From: Nitrosomonas sp. Nm51
Lineage (GTDB): Bacteria > Pseudomonadota > Gammaproteobacteria > Burkholderiales > Nitrosomonadaceae
Length of the DNA stretch: 64,000 nt
Direction of reading: 5' to 3'
NCBI RefSeq assembly: GCF_900111165.1
Contig: NZ_FOGH01000004.1
Span: 1 to 64,000 of the forward strand
Shown here: positions 51,089 to 59,678 of the stretch, one piece after another
Layout: every line of letters begins with the position of its first letter
Numbering within the stretch: position 1 is the first letter of the stretch
Notes under the pieces: generated by a model
What the model was told of the DNA's origin: nothing
The model's database searches: none
Seen by the model: only the letters and a program-made list of their open reading frames with translations
Translations under genes and position numbers: made by a program

Positions 51089-52237
51089 TTATTCCGCGCT
51101 ATCAGGAACAGGCACATCCAATTCGTGCGGCACATGTATTTCTTCAAGCGGCCTAGGTTTATCACCGCCATAATCCTGATATCGTTTGAGCTGGAAAACA
51201 TAGGCCAAAACCTCCGCTACAGCGGTGTAAAGTTTTTCAGGTATCTCGGCATCCAGTTCTGCATGGTGATACAGTGCGCGAGCAAGTGGCGGCGCTTCCA
51301 ATATCGGAACATGATGTGTTTCACCCAACTCACGTATACGTGCTGCAAGCAAGTGCACCCCTTTGGCAACTACTTTCGGCGCGCGCATCGAATTGCTTTT
51401 GTAACGCAACGCAACCGCATAGTGCGTCGGGTTTGTAACAATTACGTCCGCTTCAGGGACTTCGGACATCATTCTTCGCCGCGCTGCCTCACGCTGCAAG
51501 CTTCGAATACGCCCTTTGATCAAAGGATCTCCTTCACTTTCTTTAGCCTCTCGCCGAATTTCTTCTTTCGTCATGCGTAATTTTTTAGCATGACTCCATA
51601 ACTGAAATGGCACATCAATCGCCACAATCAGAATCATCGCGCCTGTAATCAGCAAAAAGCTCAGTATCAACAACTCACCTGTCCGGGTAACCCCCGAATT
51701 CACCGGTATCGCGATCAACGCCAACACCGATTCTTTGTTACCCCAAATTACCAATGTGGCAACACTGCCAACGATCAGTGTTTTAGCGATGGCTTTCAGC
51801 AGCTCTGTCAGTCCATGTACAGAAAAAATTCTACCGAATCCTGAAGCCGGGTTTAAACGTTTGAAATCCGGGATGAGCGCCTTAGTGCTGAATAACCAGC
51901 CACTAAGCAGCATAGGTGCAAGAAATGCCGCAATAACTAACAAAACCAATATTGGCACCAATGACCTAAGACCTTCGATAGCCAATAAATACAGACGATT
52001 TATCATGAGATCCGTTTGAAACGCTATATCCCGTTCCATTTGCATTCCTTCACGCATGATGTTTGACAAATGCTCGATCAGGCCTCCACCCATAAAAACC
52101 AGACCTGCGGCTGCAGCCAGTAATAATGTGAACGTGGTTAACTCTTGCGAACGTGCAACCTGACCTTCTTCCCGCGCTTTTTGTATGCGCTGAGGCGTCG
52201 CGTCTTCCGTACGTTCCAAATCGCTGTCTTCAGCCAT
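51089..52237 (-). CDS. flhB: Flagellar export switch protein FlhB
   Basis: A 382-residue inner-membrane protein that controls the switch of export specificity from rod/hook to filament. Four membrane helices lie at about 30-210. The cytoplasmic domain self-cleaves between Asn269 and Pro270 in VTNPTHYAVALRY. I place the start at ATG 52237 (MAEDSDLERTEDATPQRI), just after GGAGGTGTG; a frame to 52264 has no such site. The C-terminus after about 350 is extended and acidic. It is first in the flhB-flhA-flhF-flhG-fliA-mot run. Confidence 0.97.
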   Translation of the reverse strand: MAEDSDLERTEDATPQRIQKAREEGQVARSQELTTFTLLLAAAAGLVFMGGGLIEHLSNIMREGMQMERDIAFQTDLMINRLYLLAIEGLRSLVPILVLLVIAAFLAPMLLSGWLFSTKALIPDFKRLNPASGFGRIFSVHGLTELLKAIAKTLIVGSVATLVIWGNKESVLALIAIPVNSGVTRTGELLILSFLLITGAMILIVAIDVPFQLWSHAKKLRMTKEEIRREAKESEGDPLIKGRIRSLQREAARRRMMSEVPEADVIVTNPTHYAVALRYKSNSMRAPKVVAKGVHLLAARIRELGETHHVPILEAPPLARALYHHAELDAEIPEKLYTAVAEVLAYVFQLKRYQDYGGDKPRPLEEIHVPHELDVPVPDSAE

Positions 52238-52650
52238 CACACCTCCAAATTTCGACACACGCATTATGCGTGCGCCGATTTCAGTCCGATGTCAGAAAAA
52301 AAGAAGTTTCTGCCCGTTATTTAGCCGGGATTTAAAATGAAACGGTTATTGATGTTATGCAGCGAGTAAATACGCAGATCCAACTTAAACGATTAATCAT
52401 GAATCTGCCAGTCATGCACGCATTGCGAGCAGAAAAAATATAGTTTTTATCACTGCTGTTCTGTTAACTTTCAAAATAGAGTAAGCTGACAATCATATTT
52501 GCAATGACTGACAGGAGGATCGTCTCGCAACAGTGCCATAAGATCACGTTTTTCAAATAGGTTGAGGTGCAATAATCGTAATATCTGCTGCGTGCCGATC
52601 TGAATTTTTGACTGGAATTTCATAAACGCGATCAGCTAGGGCAATCAGGC
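52238..52650. other. 410-bp gap upstream of flhB
   Basis: Must hold the flhB operon promoter, but I cannot point to a convincing sigma-54 or sigma-28 site. From about 52500 the sequence looks like the start of accessory debris. No open frame is supportable. Confidence 0.4.
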
Positions 52651-52948
52651 TTAAATTGCACCAGTAATTTTTAGCAAGTAATCATTGCTCCAACCAGCCT
52701 TTGGCCGTTTTGTTTTTACGCCAACCCTCGATGTTTTTTCTTTTTTTATCAGATTCAATGCAATATGTCTGATAATGGCAAGATTGGCTACGCCATGGCC
52801 TTTGCGTGTGCGATTGCTGCTCCGTCAAAAGCAATATCCAGAACCCAGTGCAAATTGTTTTCAATAGCCCAGTGAGCACGGACGGCATGCTCCAGCTTGG
52901 CAGGATTATTGGCATTCAGACTGCTGATAAAATATACTAATCGTGAAT
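52651..52948 (-). pseudogene. ISAs1-family transposase, C-terminal fragment with frameshift
   Basis: Read leftwards from about 52948, one frame gives YFISSLNANNPAKLEHAVRA and HWAIENNLHWVLDIAFD. After a frame change near 52815 the sequence continues KGHGVANLAIIRHIALNLIK and ends AGWSNDYLLKITGAI at a stop (52651-52653). This follows the C-terminal third of DDE transposases of the ISAs1 family. The N-terminal two-thirds are missing, cut where the IS630 remnant begins, so it is inactive. Confidence 0.85.
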
Positions 52949-53002
52949 GAAAATTTGGTTTAGCTTAGTGCAATAAAGTCATGAATAGAATAAAATTGCT
53001 TT

Positions 53003-53720
53003 ATGTCTTCATGCTACAATCTGACCAACCAAGAACTCGATAGTTTGGGGTTTGAGCATCGTCATGCCGCTGACAAGCGTTATGCTGACCGGGTAAAAGC
53101 CCAAGTTGATTCCGGGCAAGGCCAATGCTGATCAGCAAAAGGATTTTGTTGAACGCTATCAAAATCTGAAAGCAGAAAAAGCACCGGATGATCCAGTTTA
53201 TTTCATGGATGCCACGCATCCGCATCATAACCCGATCGCTGGATATGGCTGGATCAGGCGTGGCCGGAAACATGGAATCCGCAGCAGCACGGGGCGGCAA
53301 CGCATCAACATCAATGGCGCCGTCGATTGCGCAGGGCTTTATCCAATCGTCCGTTATGATGACACTATCAATGCACAATCTACGGTAGCGTTGTTACAAC
53401 AGATCGGGCAACAGCACCCTGCTGCTGCCCGTATTTATGTCATCTGCGATAATGCCCGTTATTACCGTTCACAGATCGTTACCGATTACTTGCCGGATTC
53501 AAAAACCGGATTAATCTTCCTGCCGCCATATGCGCCCAATCCAAACCTGATTGAACGTTATTGGCGGTTTTTCAAGAAAGAAATCCTGTATGGCAAGTAC
53601 TATGAAACCTTTTCTCTGTGCAAACAGGCCTGTGATGATTTTTTTGCCTCACCCGAGCGCTATAAAGAATCGCTACGTTCCTTGCTGAACGATAATTTTC
53701 AGATTATCGATTGTACCTGA
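53003..53720 (+). pseudogene. IS630-family transposase with internal deletion
   Basis: The first 35 codons (LTNQELDSLGFEHRHAADKR, then YADRVKA) are an IS630-type N-terminus. The frame then shifts near 53100 and resumes as KLIPGKANADQQKDFVERY and the catalytic domain. That domain has the first Asp in YFMDATHPHH, the second in YVICDNARYYRS, and the Glu in PNPNLIERYWRFFKK. Most of the helix-turn-helix DNA-binding region is deleted. The catalytic residues survive but the protein cannot be made intact. A frame from TTG at 53106 would give 204 residues. Confidence 0.88.
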
Positions 53721-53819
53721 GTGCCGAAATTTGAAGTGCGGTGAGTATAATCCCCGCGTGTATGATTCAAACTTTGGTACTCCTTCATTTTTAACTCCTC
53801 GTCTCGTGGTTGGGGCGAG

Positions 53820-53882
53820 AACGTTACAGCGATTGCCGTAACGGCCAAGCCTTTAGAAGTCCCCCGGCATAGCCGGGGTTTT
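53820..53882 (+). mobile_element. Possible IS200/IS605-type right end with hairpin
   Basis: GCGATTGCCGTAACGGCCAA and then CCTTTAGAAGT precede a perfect 7-bp hairpin CCCCGGC-ATA-GCCGGGG (53862-53878) and four T. This order (TnpB tail-like sequence, CTTTAGAAG, GC-rich hairpin) recalls the right end of IS200/IS605 elements. The short open frame upstream (RGWGENVTAIAVTAKPLEV) is consistent with a TnpB tail but is not proof. It can also act as an intrinsic terminator. Confidence 0.4.
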
Positions 53883-53986
53883 ACCTATTATTAATTAGAT
53901 CGAAACTTCCGAAAAACGTGAAACTTAGTTAATGGCAAAGCATAGCCTATAAACCGTATCAGAACGATTTATAGCAGAGATGACAA

Positions 53987-55786
53987 TTAGAACGATTGCA
54001 ACGGATTACGCTGTTGTTCCGTCAGCTTGTTTTGCCAGGCTTGTGGAAGATTTTGCACCCAACCATTATAAATAACTGGTATGGGTAGCAAGCCCTGCCC
54101 GCCCATCCCGTCATACGCACGAATTCTATCATCCATTATTGTATTTTCCGTTGACGTCAGCAATACTCTGCCAACTATTTTTGCATCTACAGGATTGCCA
54201 TCGCCATTCGGATCGATATCGACAACCTGCAATACGTTGGATGACTGGCTGCTGATATATGCATAATATCCGCCGCCCGCTTTGGCTCCAAACTGTACGC
54301 CATGGCAACCCGCCGCGCACGGCAAGGCAGCCACCAATTCATCTGTGCGTGTATCCAGAATCGTTATCGTATCCGACAGGATATTTGCTGTAACCATAGC
54401 TATACCATCTGGGCTAACCGGTGTTTGAATCGGCAGACCACCAATCGGGCCTGTGATTTCTCCTGTTATAGGATTGTAGTTTTCTAACAGATTGATTGTT
54501 TTTAGTACATTGCCCGTTGCAGTTTCAATAACGGTAAAAGTACTGTCCAGAAAATTCGCTACATAATACTTGCTGGAATCGGGCATCATGCCCGTGGCAA
54601 TAGGATGAGATTCAACACCACCGGTGCTTACGATGTTTTGAATGTCGTCCTGAACGAAATCATAGATCGTTGAGTCACCAGTAAAAACATTTGGTGTAAC
54701 CATAATTTCACCATCATGTCCCATCCAGTGCGCATGTGGACCAGGGCGACCGATATCAATGCGCCTTTCTACTCCTCCAGCTAGTGGCGATAATTCAACC
54801 ACAGATTCTTCATCATCCGAACCATTGATGGAGACATGCAGTTGATCGGTATCCACGCGAGTCATAACATGTGCGGGTGCTTCGCCAACATCAATACGAT
54901 CTATAAATTGGCCTGTCATACGGTCGAAAACTGTCAATTTGCTATCAAACCATTCGGTAACATAGATTAGGCTCTGGTCCCGGTCTGTCCACATATTGTG
55001 CGGATTGTTCATTTCCACATCCGGAAAAAATACCTTGCGTTTTACTTCCCAAGTAGACGCATCTACTACGGCGGCAGCCCCCGGTTTACGTTTATTGGCT
55101 GTTTTCTCGAATTGTGTGTTTATCCAAACTTCACCAACACCTGGAGGCGGCGTCAACAACGAAGGCAACGAGATATCATTGCCGTAACGCGCATTCAATA
55201 CTGTGGCCAGATTTACAGTTCCAATATCAATTCGAACGTCTACATCGGGATAGTTAATGTGCCATGGTGCGCTTGATGCAAAATTCTGCCAATTTGATGG
55301 TTCGGTCAAGACCAGGAATCCACGCAGTAAACGGGTTGCCAGATCGCTGCTAGTAGGTACGGTTATTCCATTGACCAACGTAATGCTATCGCCCAAATCA
55401 AGCCCAGGTGTATCGGGATCATCCACAATCACTGCACCCAACATGAATGGGTGCACTTGGCAGAAAAAAACGTACAATCCAGGCGTTGTTAATCTAACCC
55501 TTTCACTTCCCTTTTGCGGCGGCGTATCAAAAGGCATATTTTTTGCGCCAGTTGGATAAAGCAAGCTAGTCATCGTATGTACGGTATTAGAATCATCCCG
55601 TCTGAAATCAACTTCGACGCCAGGCCTGCCCACCGCAAGAGAACCAGACCCTGCTATTGGACCGCTCGAGTTTCTAAACCAATTACCCGGACCGTCATTG
55701 AGCTCGAAACGAATTCGGTCCCCTCCACCGGCCCAAACCAGGTTTGGAATCAATAAAAAAACTGAGATAAGCAACCACTTCTTCAT
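53987..55786 (-). CDS. Exported cupredoxin fused to a YVTN-type beta-propeller
   Basis: A 599-residue protein with a signal peptide (MKKWLLISVFLLIPNLVWAG). Residues about 20-130 form a cupredoxin domain with a type 1 copper set: His70 in TVHTMTS, then Cys109, His112 and Met115 in FFCQVHPFM. From about 225 to 560 runs a beta-propeller of YVTN/YncE type, with repeated strands such as LIYVTEWFDSKLTVFDRMTG, YYVANFLDSTFTVIETATG and TANILSDTITILDTRTD. A CAAGCH stretch (490-495) resembles, but is one residue too long for, a c-type heme motif. The fusion suggests a periplasmic copper redox or scaffold protein; its reaction is unknown. It sits between IS debris and tRNA-Val. Confidence 0.85.
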   Translation of the reverse strand: MKKWLLISVFLLIPNLVWAGGGDRIRFELNDGPGNWFRNSSGPIAGSGSLAVGRPGVEVDFRRDDSNTVHTMTSLLYPTGAKNMPFDTPPQKGSERVRLTTPGLYVFFCQVHPFMLGAVIVDDPDTPGLDLGDSITLVNGITVPTSSDLATRLLRGFLVLTEPSNWQNFASSAPWHINYPDVDVRIDIGTVNLATVLNARYGNDISLPSLLTPPPGVGEVWINTQFEKTANKRKPGAAAVVDASTWEVKRKVFFPDVEMNNPHNMWTDRDQSLIYVTEWFDSKLTVFDRMTGQFIDRIDVGEAPAHVMTRVDTDQLHVSINGSDDEESVVELSPLAGGVERRIDIGRPGPHAHWMGHDGEIMVTPNVFTGDSTIYDFVQDDIQNIVSTGGVESHPIATGMMPDSSKYYVANFLDSTFTVIETATGNVLKTINLLENYNPITGEITGPIGGLPIQTPVSPDGIAMVTANILSDTITILDTRTDELVAALPCAAGCHGVQFGAKAGGGYYAYISSQSSNVLQVVDIDPNGDGNPVDAKIVGRVLLTSTENTIMDDRIRAYDGMGGQGLLPIPVIYNGWVQNLPQAWQNKLTEQQRNPLQSF

Positions 55787-56359
55787 TCAATTCACTCCTT
55801 TTGAGATTTTATAAACAATTAGTGCAAAAATTGAAAACGCTAATAATTCGCATTTATAATCATAAATGATTTTTCCGCTATTAGTTGGTACAACAGATAA
55901 ATTTCCGCGCGGCATTTTCGGGAGAAATCAGCCAAAATTACGCAAAAAGTCGAGTATTGTCCGGCCAATCGTCGGCTGATTCTGAAAAGAATTGCAATGA
56001 TAACAAGATGAATATTAAAGATAATAGTCATCCAGTTCAACTTGACCGGCCAAAAAACAAGGGACGTGAATTGTTCGCCGCAAAATTACAACAAAAAAAA
56101 GCTTACTAAAAATTTAGTAAAAGTCGAAGTAGTTGTTCAGCGAATTTTATCTGTCAATCAGTCACTAAGATAAAATTGGGTAATTCACCTGCGAAGAGTA
56201 GCGCAAACGCTTCAGAAGCAGAAACATCTACCCCCATTTATATCCTTTCTTTTACCGGTTGCAAGCGGACAAATACGGACTAGCACGGAAAGAAAAACTT
56301 GGAAAACCCTTTATTTATATTGTCTTGCGGATTGATTCGGATGGGTACGGAAGATTATA
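55787..56359. other. 570-bp gap between the cupredoxin gene and tRNA-Val
   Basis: A short plus-strand frame ends at 56109 with MNIKDNSHPVQLDRPKNKGR from an ATG at about 56009; it has no clear ribosome binding site or family. The rest is AT-rich with no element I can name. The cupredoxin gene promoter should lie at the left, as it is read leftwards from 55786. Confidence 0.4.
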
Positions 56360-56436
56360 TGGTAGGCGCGACTGGATTCGAACCAACGACCCCCACCATG
56401 TCAAGGTGGTGCTCTAACCAACTGAGCTACACGCCT
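56360..56436 (-). tRNA. tRNA-Val with anticodon GAC
   Basis: The minus strand folds into a full cloverleaf. The acceptor stem AGGCGTG pairs with CGCGCCT; the D arm is GCTC..GAGC; the anticodon stem CCACC/GGTGG encloses TTGACAT with anticodon GAC; the T arm holds TTCGAAT. A discriminator A and encoded CCA follow. It reads Val codons GUC and GUU. Confidence 0.95.
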
Positions 56437-56554
56437 ATTGAAATTGCACAGACTACAGCCGAAAGATGAGCTTTAATAACAAGCCCTGTTTGGACCGCAA
56501 CTGCAAGTATAAAATTCTATCTGAAACATGCTTAAGATACAAATTAATTTAGGT

Positions 56555-56865
56555 TTAACAGTTTTCCAAACAACGCTTCATCAAGCTATAAGGCTTGTGC
56601 TCATTCATGCGCGCAAGATTAGAGCGTGTCAGTTTCGCACTGCCCAGATGATATAGACGGTGTGCTTGTGCGCTCACGCTGCCAACACAATACCGCGCAA
56701 GCTGATACGGCCAGACAACTTGTCCATTGCCATGGTGACAAACTGCGGCCAGCGGGTTTCTGTACGGAATGCCCGGACCGAATGATGACGATTGGCCAGA
56801 GGCTCAAATTCATGTCCCGGAACAAATCTTAGAATTTGTGACAGGATTGTATTACAATGGGCCAT
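56555..56865 (-). pseudogene. IS4-type (DUF4372) transposase, N-terminal fragment
   Basis: The minus strand begins MAHCNTILSQILRFVPGHEF at 56865, the N-terminus of DUF4372-containing IS4-type transposases. The frame breaks near 56675 after KLSGRISLRGIV and resumes in another as SVSAQAHRLYHLGSAKLTRS, then NLARMNEHKPYSL, and changes again before a stop at 56555. The catalytic domain is absent. Its upstream end lies in a PIN-toxin fragment, suggesting insertion into that gene. Confidence 0.85.
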
Positions 56866-56949
56866 GGCCTGATTCTCCAATCTTATTCAAGAAGTTAGAG
56901 AAAACCCTATTGTAACAACTTTGGTCGAATCAGGCCTTCTTGTTTATCA

Positions 56950-56984
56950 GTTAACGGGACAGCAGTGGTATCAACCACAATCAT
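56950..56984 (-). pseudogene. N-terminal stub of a FitB/VapC-type PIN toxin
   Basis: An ATG at 56984 preceded by GAGGAG starts MIVVDTTAVPL, the first strand of PIN-domain RNases (MIVVDTN..), with the catalytic first Asp at position 5. After about 11 codons the sequence no longer resembles a PIN domain and runs into the IS4-type remnant. It lies 52 bases after the stop of a FitA-like antitoxin frame, the normal order for such pairs. Confidence 0.55.
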
Positions 56985-57036
56985 GCGTGGTCTCCTCACT
57001 TGAGCGAATCTATACCGCACACACATATTGAACCGA

Positions 57037-57236
57037 TCATCGGACAAACTGCGCCGCAGCTATACGCGCACGCGACAATCGTTCTTCAGGCGACACCTTT
57101 GTCGACAGCAATACGGTTTCCAGACATACAATCACTTCGCTGTTCAGGCTGCGATGGTCGTTTCTTTGTGCAGATGTTTTAAGTCGGTCATATAAACGTC
57201 ATCGGGAATATTTTTGAGTGTCAGTGATGTCGGCAT
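57037..57236 (-). pseudogene. FitA-like ribbon-helix-helix antitoxin with frameshift
   Basis: ATG at 57236 gives MPTSLTLKNIPDDVY and then leaves frame; two bases onward another frame continues DRLKTSAQRNDHRSLNSEVI and ERLSRARIAAAQFVR to a stop at 57037. The reconstructed protein matches FitA/VapB-type antitoxins: an N-terminal ribbon-helix-helix DNA-binding domain (SLTLKNIPDDVYDRLK..RSLNSEVI) and a C-terminal toxin-binding tail. The extra AT lies in a TATAT run, where slippage is easy. With the toxin destroyed, the antitoxin is free to decay. Confidence 0.8.
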
Positions 57237-57339
57237 ACAATATAATCTGCAACTAATTCTACTTTGTCAGATTCAAATGATCCCAAAATTGTATCAAGCT
57301 GATATATAATAACACTTTGTTTAATAACTATTAATCACG

Positions 57340-58074
57340 ACCATGTCGTGAAAATACCAAACAGTCTCTCAAATATGCCCTTCAGGGGCTTCCAGAAGCG
57401 CTTAACACGCATTTATCGTCATTTTCATCATTTTTCGTATCCTCGACGCGGATGCGACAGCGACGTTTTACGGTTATTTGCGCGGACTTTTCCAGTCAGA
57501 ACGGGCGAATATGCTGCGCATGGGAGAAGTCAATGAAGTTGGTCACCAGGCGATGCAGCACATGCTGACATCGGAGACGATTGACTGGCATGGGTTTGGC
57601 GAGCAAACTGCGTGTGAAACGGATGCGTTGTTGGGTGGTTCTGCTGCTGTTTTGATTATCGATGAAAGCGCTTTTGCGAAGAAAGGAGAGTCATCAGCGG
57701 GTGTTTCCCGGCAATGGAATGGCCGTCTTGGTAAGGTAGACAATTGTCAGGTTGGTGTGTTTGCCAGCTTGTGCCAGAACAGCATGGCCGGTTTGGTTGA
57801 TGTACGCTTGTATTTGCCGGAACATTGGGTGAGCGATTCGGGTCGTTGCAAGAAGGCGGCAATACCTGAGGGATGCTGGCATGTCATGGATGCCGATCAG
57901 GTCAAGCGCTTCCTAAGTCCCGGCAGTGACAATCTTATTGTTACGCGGGCAGGCATGCGGGCCTTAAAGCTTAAGAATGAATCCTACTTCAAGGCGCTGC
58001 CCGTGTGTAAATATGCGGCTGATCCGGCGCACCGGGGAGCCTTTTTTCGCAGGATCATGCGCGGGTTTTTTTAA
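57340..58074 (+). pseudogene. IS701-type transposase, 5' part, frameshifted and truncated
   Basis: A start region in one frame reads KYALQGLPEALNTHLSSFSS, then FFVSSTR; from about 57465 another frame continues ATFYGYLRGLFQSERANM. The DDE nuclease domain follows: VLIIDESAFAKKGESSAGVS holds a catalytic Asp, followed by RQWNGRLGKVDNCQVGVFA and YLPEHW. After CKKAAIP (about codon 133 of the second frame) similarity to IS701-type transposases stops and unrelated sequence (GCWHVMDADQVKRF onward) runs to a stop at 58074, which is followed by two hairpin-T tracts. The 3' part of such a transposase occurs at 59243-59629. Confidence 0.85.
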
Positions 58075-58391
58075 TTTTATGAGGAATCACTTGTTACCGC
58101 GTCCATTTCGGGCGCGGTAGAAATCTGTGCAGGGGCCGAAAAACAGGTTTGAATTTAGGCGATGAGAATTTGCCCCATAGCGTCGTTGTGGAACGTGGGC
58201 TTTATGAAAATGTTCGGTAAGATTCATGAAAACCACCCGTATTTGAAGTGTGTTCCTGAGCGTTGTTATCAGTGTAAATGTAATGTGACAGAACGTGTAT
58301 ATTTTATTTCTGAACCATTGGTGATATTCACAACTTTGTGTATTTTCCAAAGTATTATTACCCGATCCAGGGATAGAGGCGGTAGATCACG
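58075..58391. other. 320-bp gap after the IS701 5' part
   Basis: Contains a GC hairpin (CCGCGTCCATTTCGGGCGCGG, about 58099) and no supportable gene. Frames here use rare codons, and none has a ribosome binding site. It separates convergently read IS701 5' part and higA. Confidence 0.4.
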
Positions 58392-58721
58392 TTAAGTATG
58401 TGGGTGGCTTGCTGTAGTTTGTGTGGCTTTGTGATCGTACGGGACAATACCATTAAGTGTATTGCCAATTTGTTTTGACGCAGCATCTAACTCATATGCT
58501 TTCTGCAGGTTAAGCCAAATTCTGGGGCCTGTTCCAAAGAATTTGCCAAGACGCAAAGCAGTATCAGCCGTAACGCTGCGCTTACCACTCACTATCTGAT
58601 AGACGCGGTTCTTGGGCACGCCAATTTTTTTGGCCAGTTCAGCCGCGTTGATGCCAATAAATTCAAGTTCATCGGCCAGAATTTCACCGGGGTGTATGGG
58701 TTCGCCTATTTTCCTTGTCAT
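58392..58721 (-). CDS. higA: HigA-family antitoxin
   Basis: A 109-residue helix-turn-helix antitoxin of the HigA/VapI type. It starts MTRKIGEPIHPGEILADELE and carries the XRE-type helix-turn-helix AAELAKKIGVPKNRVYQIV, then GKRSVTADTALRLGKFFGT and PRIWLNLQKAYEL. It should neutralise the HigB toxin encoded 12 bases upstream and repress the shared promoter. The C-terminal tail (about 95-109) is His/Thr-rich. The pair is intact, lying between two IS701 parts. Confidence 0.95.
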   Translation of the reverse strand: MTRKIGEPIHPGEILADELEFIGINAAELAKKIGVPKNRVYQIVSGKRSVTADTALRLGKFFGTGPRIWLNLQKAYELDAASKQIGNTLNGIVPYDHKATQTTASHPHT

Positions 58722-58733
58722 GCCTTGTACTTC

Positions 58734-59009
58734 CTAATGATAATCGACGATTTCAACGTCATACGGTTCATCATCCCATTTAAAGCAAATACGCCATTGC
58801 ATATTGATGCTAATGCTGTATTGGTCCTTCCTGTCGCGAATCAGTTTTTCAAAGCGGTTGCTGGGGAAGTTTTCCAGTTCTCTTAGTGTTTCAGCTTCAT
58901 CCAGCAATCTTAAACGTCGCTCGGCCTGCCGTCCAATACCGGAAAAACGCCTTACGAACTCGCCGTTATAGAGTTTTTCCGTATATTTGTATTTAAAACT
59001 TCTTATCAT
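58734..59009 (-). CDS. higB: HigB-family (RelE-like) toxin
   Basis: A 91-residue ribosome-dependent mRNA-cleaving toxin candidate. It begins MIRSFKYKYTEKLYNGEF and ends YSISINMQWRICFKWDDEPYDVEIVDYH; the central RRLRLLDEAETLREL and the basic MQWRICFKW strand are typical of HigB. Toxin before antitoxin is the usual higBA order. The ATG at 59009 matches the family start, yet the predicted -10 box ends only four bases upstream, so the mRNA may be leaderless. Upstream of the promoter lies a further 190 bases with GGGGCTTCGCCCCCCGCGCC but no gene. Confidence 0.95.
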   Translation of the reverse strand: MIRSFKYKYTEKLYNGEFVRRFSGIGRQAERRLRLLDEAETLRELENFPSNRFEKLIRDRKDQYSISINMQWRICFKWDDEPYDVEIVDYH

Positions 59010-59013
59010 TTCA

Positions 59014-59050
59014 ATGATAGCATTGGTTATGAGTTACGTCAAGAGTAACT
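59014..59050 (-). promoter_or_regulatory. higBA promoter and probable HigA operator
   Basis: On the minus strand TTGACG (59042-59037) and TATCAT (59019-59014) are 17 bases apart, an excellent sigma-70 promoter. A perfect inverted repeat AGTTAC, 7 bases, GTAACT (59032-59050) overlaps the -35 and is the likely binding site of HigA. Transcription would begin at or inside the first higB codons. Confidence 0.7.
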
Positions 59051-59242
59051 ATAAATATTGCTGTTGTAAATAGAGTTGTTTCTTAAAGAAGACTAAGGGG
59101 CTTCGCCCCCCGCGCCCGCAAGGGTGAAGGCTTTGCCCATATTTAAAAACTTTTCCCCTGCCTTCCGGCCATTCCTCGCGCAGCAAAACTTTTTAAATCT
59201 GCTCTTGCAGTTGCACCCCCACGCTTCGCCAGCGAGTCAAGG

Positions 59243-59629
59243 TTGCATGAGCAACCCTTAACCACTAAAAGAAGACTGGCTCAGATACAGACCCAGCGTT
59301 TCTTCATTGAACACAGCTTTCATGAGGCGAAAAGCGAATGCGGCATGGCCGATTATCAAGTGCGCCGATGGGATGCATGGCATCATCACATGGCGCTGGT
59401 CATGCTGGCAACGCTATTCTCGGTCAAGCAAAAGATGCTCGGGCGCAAACGATGGCCGATGTTATCCTTCAGTGACCTGGTGACCGTATTAGTGCACATG
59501 CTGCCGCAAAGACAACTTACCACCGAGGATCTGGCTGATATTATTCATAAGCGGCACCGACGACGGCTCAGCGCTAAAAAGTCTTCTGCCAGACGGAAAG
59601 TGTGGCTTTTGGGTAATCTGACAAAGTAG
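59243..59629 (+). pseudogene. IS701-type transposase, 3' part
   Basis: The frame contains RLAQIQTQRFFIEHSFHEAK, SECGMADYQVRRWDAWHHHM, and ends LLGNLTK. This is the C-terminal third of an IS701-type transposase, with the conserved Glu-His and the DYQVRRWDAWHHHMALVML stretch. The middle is missing; the 5' part is at 57340-58074 in the same orientation. Between them lie higBA and unrelated sequence. It has no start of its own and cannot act alone. Confidence 0.85.
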
Positions 59630-59678
59630 AAGTAAGCCCTGGTTTAAACTATTTTTGCTTTATACCGCCCCGTCAAAT

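Noticed and set aside
55885-56109. Small plus-strand gene of 74 codons
   Set aside because: No ribosome binding site, low complexity end, and no recognisable family.
58087-58395. Open frames on both strands between the IS701 5' part and higA
   Set aside because: Unusual composition, no motif and no start signals; they overlap each other.
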